Shown here piece after piece: positions 38,872 to 50,000 of a stretch of DNA of 64,000 nucleotides. Both the position numbers and the translations under genes were made by a program. The notes under the pieces were generated by a model. That model had not been told where the DNA came from, made no database searches, and saw only the letters and a list, made by a program, of their open reading frames with translations. Source of the DNA: Mansonella perstans (Eukaryota; Nematoda; Chromadorea; Rhabditida; Onchocercidae); the NCBI GenBank assembly GCA_037074765.1, contig JBAMDO010000126.1, positions 62,001 to 126,000 on the forward strand. Reading direction: 5' to 3'. Numbering within the stretch: position 1 is the first letter of the stretch; each line of letters opens with the position of its first letter.

Positions 38872-41800
38872 TCAGAAGTATGAAGTATACGAGATAGCTT
38901 TCTTTACACGTTGCGAACGTCGAACATTATTACAGTCGTACTTTTCATCTTGTTGAAAGCAAAATTGATAAGCGCTGTAACCTACACGCGGATTCCAAAT
39001 TGGTGATTCCCAGAAAGCTGATGAGCTGCGTGACACTTGTCGTATATTGTCACCAAACATTTTCTGCATCTCAGGTGGATGAATGTTACCAAACAAAGCA
39101 TCAGTATCAGTGAAAAGACATACTTGTTGCTTGACAAGAATTTGTTGTAAATTCTCATCTGTAAATTGATGTAAAAATGCAAGTATTGCTGCAAAAATCT
39201 TTTAAAATTTTAAAAAAAATGATTCATACAATTTTGTAAAATTTTTAAGTCCATTTTCAGTACCGAGATGATATTTAAAAAAAAATGTTTGTCAAATTAT
39301 TTTCTATCACATAAATGGTTTGCTTTATTACTTTTGTAAATCTTTTAAATTCTCTGTGTTGATTTAAAACATTTAAATATTTTGACATAATTTTTCAATT
39401 ATTTAATCAGCTGTTCCTTATAAAAACATTACCTTTAGCCCAGGATGGAATTTTCTTATGTGGCTTATCACTGGGATCAGTCAGATCACTGGATGATTGA
39501 TCATAAATATCGCAGTCTGTTACTTCATCATCATTCCTCACTTCAGCGTTCGTTGAATGATAATATTCTCTAGACGACATTCTAAATATTCTTTTTTTTG
39601 TCAGTTGCGAGAAAGAAAACGTTTATACGTGAACAGCTAATGATTTTTATTTAATTTCCATTTTTTTATCACAATGTTCGGGAAAACTGACGGTAATTTA
39701 TTTGCAATTTGCATCAATTTTTCCATTAAAAAAAGTATTTGACAGATGCATCAAAAATATTAAAATTTCATTGCATTTGTAAGCTGAAATTTGATCGATA
39801 AAAAGAAATTTTTGGTCATTGAATTTGTTGTTTTAAAGTGCCAATTACTAGCCTGGCACATTCTTGTCTTACTAACGCATCCAGTGTTACTCGGCTTGGA
39901 AATCTTGTGCTTGTCGCTTTTCCACGTTTCTCACCAATATCTTTTACGATATTATCGTCTGCACATGCTGTCGTGGATTTTGTTTGACATGAAGATGATT
40001 TTAGATCCATTGACATTACACGTAAATCATCATCCGTGTTGTTTTGCGCATATTCTCGCATATCATGTATCAAATATGTTGAACATTTCATCATATCTTG
40101 ATGCGTTTCACCATCATTTTCAACTTCACGTATTTCATCTTGATGAGTCACATACGTAGACCATTGTGGCACAATATTAATACTTTTTCCACCGGGACGA
40201 GTGCGTTCCAAAACTGATGCAGTATTAATGGATGTTAAACTTATTGGAAGTGATTTATCAGCATCATCGTTTTGTTTTGATGAATTTTTTGCCGAAAGGG
40301 ATTGGGATTGTTGTGACGTGCCACGTGTTTTCGATACGCTCACAAGTTCAATATCTGAATGTTTCTGCTTTGCATGCTTTGGAGAATTGCAAATTGCAGC
40401 TAGCACCAGTGGCGATTCATCGTTCAATTTTGGAACATTGTAATTAAATTTAGACAGAAATGTCGCTTCAGTGCTGATTGGTTCAGAAATGGCAGTTTCA
40501 AGTTTGGACAATTTCGCTGGTTCCGAATTAACAAATTTAGAAAAAACAGTTGGACTAGCATCGGTTTTCAATCGGATATCTGTATGATTCACATCATCAT
40601 GATCATCGATATCATCGTTATCATTGTTATCTTCATGAAATAGTTTCTGAAACTATAGTGTAATAATTTCGGAAGATATGATGAATCACTTTTGAATACA
40701 TATATTTAATTTTCTTGTTCTTTTTTTAAATTTAAATTGCTTGTACGATGGAAAGACGAAGTAAATGTCTAATTTATTATGTTAAAATTTCTTAAAGCAG
40801 CCTTTACAATCTACAATGCTGGCATATTGCTTGTTGACTGGGAATATAATCAGTTTGATCAAAATTGTTGTGATTTAGAAAAGAATTTGAATTGATAAAT
40901 GAAAACTGTTTCAAGTGAAAAAACCATTTAATCAGCCTAAATTAACCATACATTAAGACATAATTCTTTAATAGAATGAAATTTGTCATTTGGTTTTTTC
41001 TTTTTCTGATAAGAAACTTTTCCTTATTTCGTTTATTATCAGTGTTGTCATTATTTTTATTACTATAATTATTATTACTGCTATTATGCTAATTATTTTT
41101 ATTTTTTTGTTACTACTATTAGTTATTGTCATCATTATTGTTTAATAATGATACTGGAATGTCAGTTGTCATCGGCGTTTTTGTCTTTTCCATTTTAATT
41201 CTTCCTCGGCGCCCTTTTATGATATTCATTGGTACTGTTTCTTCTATCATCTGTGAAGCTATTTTTCCGTTATTTAATAAAATATAGAACAAGATCTTCA
41301 TTCAGTAACGAGACAACTGAATTGATGATTCATCGATCAATTACTTAAAATTTAATTTATTCAATTAAGTAACACCATAAACTTTTTCAACCATAAATAC
41401 ACCATTATAGAGAAAATTCTTATCGTACCGTTCCTTTACTACGAAGTCGTTTAGCAATTGAATCTAAGCCATGAGCATTTCGCGTACGTTTAGCAATGGG
41501 TGTGCCAGAAGGTTCACGATGCTCATATTCTCTACTTGCAGCAGCTTTAGAAGCCTGAAAGTACTATCAAGAAGTAATGATTTTTGAAGGTAAAAGCATT
41601 TTTGTATTCCATTCAAATGATTCTTATATAATATCACCAAATAAATGGATTAAAGGAAACAAATGGACAATGGCTATCATTTTAATAATTTCCTCGGAAC
41701 GAAAGTTTTTCGCGATCATTGCTATGCAAAAAACCAAACAATGAACATACTGTAATATTTTAATCTTTAATAACTCTAAAAAAGCTTAATAATGCTAAAA

Positions 41801-44080
41801 GTCCATAAATATATTGAACAGATCATTCCACTAAATCATTAACATTCTGTTTAGTGAATCAGAATGATATGATAATTGGCTAGCACTGGAAAATGCTTTC
41901 AGAAATCTATTTGAAATTGTCGCCGGAGAATATTAGAGTAATGTACTGAATAGTAATACATGCTTCACGTCGCACAGATCCTAATAATTCATAAGAGAAA
42001 AATCCTTGTCACATTGATGCATCATATAACTTCGTCACGTTGATGCTATACATCTTACAGATTCTAATAATTTACAAAAGAACAATCCTTGTCACATTAT
42101 TGATGCGTCACATAGTTAAAACTTCTGTAAATATTCTAGCAGTATTTTTGCAATTAAATTACCCATTGTTTCCTTCTGACTAATGATTGTTTTCGTCGTT
42201 TTTCATCTTCTTTTTCAAGTTCCTTCTTACGTTGCTTCACACGACGATGACTTTCTTCTCGAAATCTATTCATATATCAAATTTTTTTATTTTTATAAAA
42301 GCTTTTTTCGATTTAAAAAATTACAAAAATAGTTGTTGCTATTTTTAAATTAGTAAAGGTTATGCGAGGTGATGTTTGGTGTTACTTTCGCGTCTTTTCG
42401 GCTACTGATTCCAATAATATTTTTTTCTGGCAAATTGCATTAGCTGTCCGTTTGGCACAAAAATCACGCACACCTCTTGCTATCTGTAATTAGTAAAAAA
42501 GTATAACTTGTTAATAGTGGAAAAAGATAAAAGGAAGTATGTGTGCTGTGAATTTCGACGGGTAATTAAAATCACCACAAAGACAGAAGTGTCAAATAAA
42601 TCATATATGTATAAGATAATTAATAATAAAATGAACAGTTAATGCATAATAATTGATTAATAACAGGTTTTAAAGACGATAAATAAATTTTAAATCTTAA
42701 ATAAAATTGAAGCTATTCAATAATATCAATTAATATTGACACTGACAATAAATAATTAAGAAATAATAATTAGTGGGTGACTTTCAAAAAATTGAATATA
42801 TGTTATTAATAAATTAATAAAAGACATTGATGTCAACAAAGTGATGACATAAAAATGGTACTATATCTGATAGAAGAGATAGATTACTGCAATCATTATT
42901 GGATGACAATGAATTCATCTTACAATATCGAGATGAATCGGACTGGGAGGGCATCCTGAAATAATTTAACGATTCAAGAAATGCTTATTTGATTGCTTCT
43001 TAACGGAAAATTTGATCTTTCTGGTCAAAGGGGATATTGCAGCAAACAAATCAAATAAAATAAAAATTGCCCAGTTTCACAGATCAATAAATCTACTGGT
43101 CATTTAAATTTTCACTTTAACTATCATTAATTATACTTTTCTTTGGTCAGGTTAATCATATAGCACTCGTCATTTTCAAGATTTCGATTTTTTTCATTGG
43201 TCATTTGAAGAAGATTTAGGAAATCATTCGGCCAAAGATTAATCTGTATTGGTGTTCTTGGTAATACATAGCCACTGTAACTTCGAGTATATTTTTAGCA
43301 TAAATCAAATAAACAATTGATCAAATGGTATTAGGTATATAATTAATATTGTAACAACTACATCACATGATTGATACTGTAACAGCTACATCATATGACT
43401 GATACTGTAACAGTTACATCATATGACTGATTATAAAAAAGTAATTGAACAAATTATAATTTGAATAAATTATTTGTTTGAAATTATTTGAAATTTTTTC
43501 ATACTGACTTTTTCTCAATTCATTTCTGATATCTCCCAAACTTTTTCCTTCTTTCATTCTTCTTGCTCTTAATTCATTCCTGATATTTCTCAAACTTTTT
43601 CCTCTTTCCTTCATCTGCTTATAATTCATTTCTGATATTCCCCAAACTTTTCTCACACTTTTTTCTTTTATATTTGCATTTGATTTCTAATATAATTAAT
43701 ACAAAAAATACCAGTATTAATTTTCTCATTATATTCAATAAGAAAACAGCAAAAAGGCATGTTGCATTTTCATTTCTCTCTCTTTCATTTAAAATTTTTA
43801 ATTTTTTAATTTACCTTTCTCTTAAAATTTGTTCCGCTTTTTTTTGTTCATCAAAAATCCATTGCTGATATTCAATAGCTCGTCGTTTAAGTTCAAAAAT
43901 TATTCCTCGTTCTATCATTACTTGATCTGTCACTTTTCCGAATATTTGAAGTAAATTTAATGGAATTTTCGCGCCAACTACATCTGCTACTTGATCGTTT
44001 ATTGGAGTCTTTCTGCGCCGTAAATTGTACATCAGCCCTCGCGGATAAAATGTAGTATAATAAAAGCATTGAGTGAACAT
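38872..44080 (-). CDS. INCENP: inner centromere protein INCENP (ICP-1-like), chromosomal passenger complex
   Basis: INCENP scaffolds Aurora B with survivin and borealin and activates the kinase through its C-terminal IN-box. Proposed exons: 44080-43815, 43651-43509, 42955-42924, 42483-42386, 42265-42163, 41554-41429, 41250-41155, 40646-39877, 39581-39433, 39188-38872. All phases close to 699 residues. The IN-box is clear in the last two exons: IPSWAKAAILAFLHQFTDEN, LFGNIHPPEMQKMFG and SRSSSAFWESPIW, where the Ser-Ser before AFW matches the TSS site phosphorylated by Aurora B. The first exon (YQQWIFDEQKKAEQIL) fits the helical N-terminal part that binds survivin/borealin. The middle is basic (QRKKELEKEDEKRRKQ) and then low-complexity acidic/serine-rich. 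Uncertain points: the exon at 43509-43651 and the 32-bp exon are accepted mainly because they restore phase; the donor at 39877 (GTTAGT, phase 2) was chosen over better consensus donors at 39872 and 39848, which break the frame. An acceptor at 44098 just upstream of the ATG may be a trans-splice site. Confidence 0.88.
39577..39583 (-). promoter_or_regulatory. splice acceptor deciding the INCENP penultimate exon
   Basis: AATATTTAG precedes A-ATG-TCG. Used as an acceptor it gives the IN-box exon in phase 2. The same ATG could instead start a short separate protein carrying only the IN-box (about 155 residues). Confidence 0.45.
41960..42115. repeat. imperfect tandem duplication, about 75 bp units
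   Basis: ATCCTTGTCACATTGATGCA and CAATCCTTGTCACATTATTG, each preceded by CAGAT(C/T)CTAATAATT and followed by a CATC/CGTC-CAT stretch, occur in succession in an INCENP intron. Confidence 0.7.
43348..43431. repeat. 28-bp minisatellite, 3 units
   Basis: Units at 43348, 43376 and 43404 share TGTAACA(A/G)(C/T)TACATCA with ATGA(T/C)TGAT. The second and third differ by one base. It lies in the INCENP intron next to the in-frame repeat exon. Confidence 0.93.
43505..43660 (-). repeat. 54-bp tandem repeat encoding an 18-residue unit
   Basis: Three units in the minus strand read RKVWGISEMNYKQMKER, GKSLRNIRNELRARRMKE and GKSLGDIRNELRKSQ, so the repeat is in phase with an open frame. It coincides with the proposed second INCENP exon (43651-43509). 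Confidence 0.85.
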
Positions 44081-44109
44081 TTTAAAATTTATATACACTG
44101 GTTAAAAAA

Positions 44110-44677
44110 TTTACATAATTTAAAATAAAACAAAATGAAAGAGTATTTCCAAACAAAATTGAATGAATGGTTGTTTTTAATGAAAAATAAGGGAATTTTA
44201 TCTGACCTATGCTATACATTATTCATTTTATTTTATACGTAACATGTAAATTTTGTATTATCGTCGTAATGTTGCATAATATTATTATTGAAATTTTAAT
44301 TTTAGATTATACTATTGTAAGTGATCTGTGAATCAATATTGTGCAATTATCAAATTTTTAAATAAATCTTATGTGTTTTTATCCGGGAAGCTATCCGGGT
44401 TAGAAATCTTGAAAAATGATATTTCTGAGACTGATATGTTCCTGACTGATGGCTATACTCATATGAACTTTTTAAAAATTTTCAAATAGCCATATTTGGA
44501 GGAGTTTAAAGGTCATGCAAAAATCAGCAATTTATATTAAGTTTTTGTTGAAATAATTAAAATTTTACATGTTCAATGACAAAATGAATTACAGTAGCAG
44601 TAGTAGTAGTAGTACTGATTTTTGAGGAGGATAAAAATTCTTTATATGTTTTTAATAAATAATAATTAATAATGACA
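44110..44677. other. intergenic, short (AGT)n tract
   Basis: No gene seen. CAGTAGCAGTAGTAGTAGTA occurs at about 44594-44614. Confidence 0.5.
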
Positions 44678-45154
44678 TCAATTATGAAGAATACATGGTT
44701 CTAAAATTGCGCCTGATAATTCCTTTATAGTAACATTAACAATTGTTGAATTAATTAATAACATAGCTAATTGTTGATTGGATCCTGGAATACAACCATA
44801 ACGAATATAAGAATGGTCATCAATTTGTTGAATACTCTCATTTAATTTATCATTACAATCACACGACATATTTTCGTATATTAATTGACAATTTGCAAAT
44901 GGTAATTCACGTTGACGTGTTACACTTAATTTTTCAGCAGTACATTGATCCCAAATACTCCAGGATATTTGCTTGCAATTTGTTAAATTTAACAAATTCT
45001 TTAATAGATCCACGTAATGGACGTTAAGAGCGCTTATATTTTCAAGCTTCTTTTTGATAATAGCCAATCGATGATATGGTACGTAACAGAAGAAAATTGA
45101 AGCAATAAGCATCAAACATAATCCAATGATGCGTAGAATAAAGAATAAATTCAT
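44678..45154 (-). CDS. intronless predicted type II membrane or signal-anchored glycoprotein, unknown family
   Basis: A single open frame of 158 residues starts at the ATG at 45154. A longer frame upstream has only a GTG. Residues 3-25 form one strong hydrophobic segment (LFFILRIIGLCLMLIASIFF) followed by a basic stretch (RLAIIKKK), consistent with a signal anchor. The rest would be extracellular: seven cysteines and six N-glycosylation sequons (NIS, NLT, NMS, NES, NST, NVT), with a local SWSIWDQCT motif that resembles one edge of a thrombospondin type-1 repeat but lacks the remainder. The density of sequons in one open frame with no intron argues that this is a real gene, although I recognise no family. 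No operon partner is evident. Confidence 0.62.
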   Translation of the reverse strand: MNLFFILRIIGLCLMLIASIFFCYVPYHRLAIIKKKLENISALNVHYVDLLKNLLNLTNCKQISWSIWDQCTAEKLSVTRQRELPFANCQLIYENMSCDCNDKLNESIQQIDDHSYIRYGCIPGSNQQLAMLLINSTIVNVTIKELSGAILEPCILHN

Positions 45155-46142
45155 CGAAATAAAGTTTTTTTCCACACCGTCCTTCCAGCAAAATAACGTG
45201 AAATGACGCGTAGAAATCCTTTTTCAATCGTTGCTAAATTTGTATATTTTGCGAAGGGAAATGAAAATTGTTCTATGCTGTCACATGAAGTGCTAACCAC
45301 ATTTAATTATGTTCAAAAAGTATATTGCAAAAGAAAGTCCCACTTTTTCAAATTTTCGGTGTGCTCATTTTTTATGAAAATATCTGACAAATTAAAAATA
45401 AGAAATTAAAGAAGTTAAACTAAAATTATATCTTCGAAGATTTGATTAATATTTTATCAATTATTATGTACGGCTGGCTACATGGTTGCAGAATGAAAAA
45501 ATTTATTTACATCAATTATATTCAGTTGGCGAAATTAATTGATAAAATTATCGTTCGGATTAGAGAAAGAACAGAAATCTGAAATCAAACGAGATGAAAA
45601 GACTTAGCATATACAAATGCAAGTATGTCCTCATAACCTCATAAATCGGCAAATCACTGAAAGACATACATTTTACATTTTAAAAACACAAGCAATGATG
45701 ACCACGAGTGATTCACATATAAACAGTATATTCTTCAACATATTCAAATTCTGGGCAAACAGAGAGCTCGAAAATGTCATAAAGAAAGAGAAAAAATGCT
45801 AATGGAGAAATATAAAAATGACCATCAAGAGAACAGCAAAAGATTGTAACTTAAAAATAATTACTATTTGATATACCAAGACCTTAGGCAAATGCACAAC
45901 TGAATGAACAATCAGATAATCAGGATATTTCATTTGAAGTTCTGTGTAGAATTACATTTGAAAAATTCCAACTCCTCTTTAAATGGTATTTTCGAATGCT
46001 CCAATTTCATGTGCATTTGACAAATAAAAAAGCTTCTAGATGATGCAAAAAATAAAAACGAACAATCCTGAACCTAAAAAGTGCACTTTTAAGCGATTTA
46101 TAATTTACTCGCTACCTTCACCAAATTTTTTGCTAACAACAG
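45155..46142. other. intergenic, no further NFS1 exons found
   Basis: I looked on the plus strand for the exons that should precede the NFS1 terminal exon (for example the region before SSIRFG) and found none. Open frames here lack similarity. Confidence 0.5.
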
Positions 46143-46284
46143 ATTTGGCCTTGGCCGATTTACAACTAAAGATGAAATTTTACACGCAGCAGATCTTGTC
46201 GCTAGAAATGTTGGACGACTAAGAGAAATGAGCCCACTTTGGGAAATGGTGCAAGAAGGAATGGAATTAAACACCGTGAAATAG
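46143..46284 (+). pseudogene. NFS1: isolated terminal exon of cysteine desulfurase NFS1/IscS
   Basis: After an acceptor (GCTAACAACAG) the reading is RFGLGRFTTKDEILHAADLV then GRLREMSPLWEMVQEGMEL ending NTVK and TAG. This is the C-terminal end of the pyridoxal-phosphate cysteine desulfurase that supplies sulfur for Fe-S clusters in mitochondria. The family normally continues with Trp and a few residues, so TAG sits where TGG (Trp) is expected, trimming about four residues. The frame is otherwise intact over 47 codons. No preceding NFS1 exons, which carry the active-site Lys and Cys, are visible within at least 1 kb upstream, so this is best read as a stray duplicated exon or gene relic. Confidence 0.75.
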
Positions 46285-47037
46285 GGCTCTTATTAGATTT
46301 CCTGCATAATCTGCTTTCTGATTTTGCGTCAACAATTTGTTTGTGCTTCTCCCAAGTATTTTGTGATGCTCATCTGAGTTTCTCCTCAAAAATTTTTACC
46401 ATAAATTGGTAATAAAAGAGATCTACTTAGAGTTGTTAGTTAATCTAATAGAAATGATGAGTGAAAAAAAAAGAAAATTTTCTCTTTGAAAACTAGAAAA
46501 AACTTTATCCTGTCTTTTTTAAAAGTAAAAACTTTTAGCTATAAATGTTTTTGTGAACAAAAAGAAATTTCTCAAAGAATTTCTAAAAAGGAGCAACATT
46601 AATTAAAGTTCGGAGGAATTAATACGAGTGCCACTGAAGTCAGTCAATTAAACAAATCATTTAAGCCATTAATTCTTAATTAAAAAAAGTAGGAAAGAAA
46701 CGTGAGCTTAGCAAAGGATAGAATGAGCGCTTTTCTCATCAACAGATATTGATAATAGACTACAGAATTTCAAACATATCAAAATCTGAACAAAAAAAAA
46801 AAACATCATTTATGTCTAATAAAACCTGAATAAAAATTTAGAAACAGTTGAACGATATGCTGCTAGTACTGTTACCAACTTTGACTGGTGGTTTTGTTAC
46901 TCTTGTTGCTATTGTTTTAAGATATATCAAAAACTGAACTAAGTGAAGATAGGTGATCATATTAAATAAAACATTGCATGAAAAGTCGAGAGATGGAGAT
47001 ACTACAGCAACGTTACCAAATGCTACCATTTTGTTAT
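46285..47037. other. intergenic, no gene seen
   Basis: AT-rich. Short open frames are without similarity. Confidence 0.5.
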
Positions 47038-50000
47038 TCACTTTTCGTCCACAGTGATCTGCTCCCGAACTGGCCAATTAATGTCCTCTAATGAACGGTT
47101 GAGATCATATGCTTCGACCTGTTTATGAAATTACTCTTAATTTATGGTATAGTTATTTTTAATCCAAGGAAATAAAAACCATACTACACAAAGGAGATCA
47201 ACGAATTAAAAGCGAGAAACAGGAAGGACTAAGATATTGTTTTGTGTTGTTCTACCCTGTCAAAATTTTAATTCGATTAGCAAGCGTGACGGAGAAGATT
47301 CCTAAAAACATACCACATTTTTCATTGGTACATCTGAGGTCCAAATTCGATGTGTGTCCAAACTATATCCTTTTGATTCAACAAAGATCGTTATGTTACG
47401 AAGCGGTTCACTCATACGAAATCTGAAAATTCGTTTGATACTAACTGCATGTTATAAATGAACGGACAACTTGATCCTCACACAAACCACAAAGAAACGA
47501 CAATGTTTTTGCTTCTAATGCATTTTTTCTCCCTATAATATGTGGTTTAAGTATATAAAGAGTATTCTAAGTAAAAAAAAAGAGATCATTTTTAGAAATT
47601 TCTCACCTTCGTAACAGCATTTTTCCATCAGGAAAACGAACTCGTACTACGGCAATATTGGCCTCGTTTGCCGCTGGCTCCATTGGTAAACTTGCTGCCA
47701 ATTCTTGCAAACGCTTTGTTTTGTCTTGTTCTTCTTTTGCTCGACGTTCTTCTTCAGCTCTGTAATTTACACTATTCCAGTGTAACGTTATTTAACAAGC
47801 AATATGATTTTAGAAAACAGAAGAAATGAAATAACTCACTTTTGTTCTTTCTTTTCACGTTCAAGTCTTTCCTGACGAGCTCTATCCTGTGCTAGCGATT
47901 GCTCATACTCTCTTGTCTGTTCCTCACGTATTTTTTCTCTTAAAGAAGAAATCTGCTATGAAAAACTAATTAAAAATATGATAACTTTGAGATTCATGCC
48001 CCATCATTTTGTTTCATCGGCAGAATATGGAAAGAATTATATACATACATGTTGGAAGGCAATAAGAAAATTATCACTGATTCACCTTTCAATGCGTTCT
48101 CTTTCTTCGGTAACTTCAGCACTCTTGATACGTTGATATTCTTCCAGTCCCTCCATTAGTTTGTTAACTACTTGTTCCGGTCCATCGCATCCTGACAACA
48201 AATATATCTACAAATTATAACTGAAAACTTCAAGAATATAACTGAACTGAAAGATACTTATAAACTCCAATATCTGAGGCATGTGACTTACCCCATGCGA
48301 CACTTACTGGTAAGATAACACTTTTTTCCTTGATAATAACCACCAGCAGAGGGAATCGCTCATCAGGAAATCTGGATGAAATATTTAATTTTAAACCAAT
48401 TTAAATATTTAAATTCAACTAAATTTCACTCTAGTTGGATTTAATGTGTAATATTGTTTTAAATTTTTTCCCCATCATTTTACTTAAAACTATCATCATA
48501 AAAGCCCATTACTAAAGGAAATTTTAATATTGGACATATGTAGAAGATATGAAATATTATGAACAGCGTAAAGAATAAGTTAGATTAACGAAATATAATA
48601 TACTTCTCCAATGTTCGTCTTATATCGCGAACGTTCAACATATCGATCCATTCAAACAATTTAAGCCTGTTCTCTTTTTGTGTGATATCCCAAGGCCATG
48701 TTATAAACTGCCCTTTCAGAAGGGATGAAACCAATTCCGAACAAAGCACCTGAAAATAATACTTACTGAAATCAGTATCGATTGTTTCCCACATGGATGA
48801 AGTGACCAATAAAGAAACTTCCCAAGTGTTCAAAGTTATAAATACAGTTTTAGTAAATAATAGTTGGGGGAAACGCAGTACCCAAGGTAATTTGACCGAG
48901 GAATGATATACCTCATGGCAAATAATCAATGTTGCTAAATTCATAGTATGAACGTAAAATGGATCCAAAATGACATATGAAAAAAACATTGAATATAAGC
49001 CTTAAGAATATAGCCCGTTTTTGTCCAAATGAATTACAAAAAGTGAAACATAAACATTTTTCGCGAAAATGTTGCAAGCGACAGCCCGATCATTATGTAA
49101 ATAGACGGCAAGAGGTCGACGCTCTGCAACCGGCCGTCCTGGTGCCTCCAGCGCCTCACGTAACGCAACTTGCAAAGAACCATAATAGAACGGTGGATGA
49201 TTTTCACCGTACCTCAAACGCATTGTCATTAAACATGAGTTCAGTAACACAAAAAAAAGTATTAAATTAGTAGTTTTATTTGAGTCTGTCAGAACTGGCA
49301 ATTTCAGGATTTTGAGTTCTACACTTTTTAAGATCATATTGTTTTCCAAGCATATACACACTTTGTTTAAGTTCACTGACACCAAAGTTGGATAAATCTG
49401 CGTGGTAAAACAAAATGTGAGAAATAAATCTACAAAATTTTGATAAACATAGCTATCCACTTGCTACGTCTCTTGTATATCACTCATATATTAGCGTGCA
49501 GAAAACAAAAATTTCTCGTTAATTATCGAATTATTAAATTTACAGCATAAAGTGTATAACGCGAGAAATATAAGATAACTGATAAAAGAATACCTAGCCT
49601 CAAAAACAGTTACAAAGTTATGCAGCGCTTCATCAATAGAAGAGAAATCAGAAGGCACTAATGGCACACGGTCATCATGAAATGACGAATTCTGAAAACA
49701 GAATTTTTATATTTATTTTATGGAAATGAAAGTCTCAGTTCTCGAATAATAATCCTCAACAATTCATCCGAGATGCATAGATTCTAAATCATATCTAGTT
49801 CGTTCGCCGTATGTGAAGTAGATCCAAATTTCAAATACTTCTTCCAAGATGAAGAAGTAAACAGTTCAATCAAAATTTAACAATTCATTTGGTAAAACAA
49901 TAAATTACCGCATCGTCATCATTCAGCTGTCCCAAAGGAACAGCATCGTGGTAAACATCATCATCATCATTACCATCGTTATCGGTAGAATCACTATTCT

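Noticed and set aside
39791..40159. 122-codon plus-strand frame
   Set aside because: It is antisense to the large INCENP exon and has no similarity of its own.
49002..49460. Whole 152-codon minus frame as one exon
   Set aside because: Only 49212-49056 matches FAF1; the rest is intron read-through on both sides.
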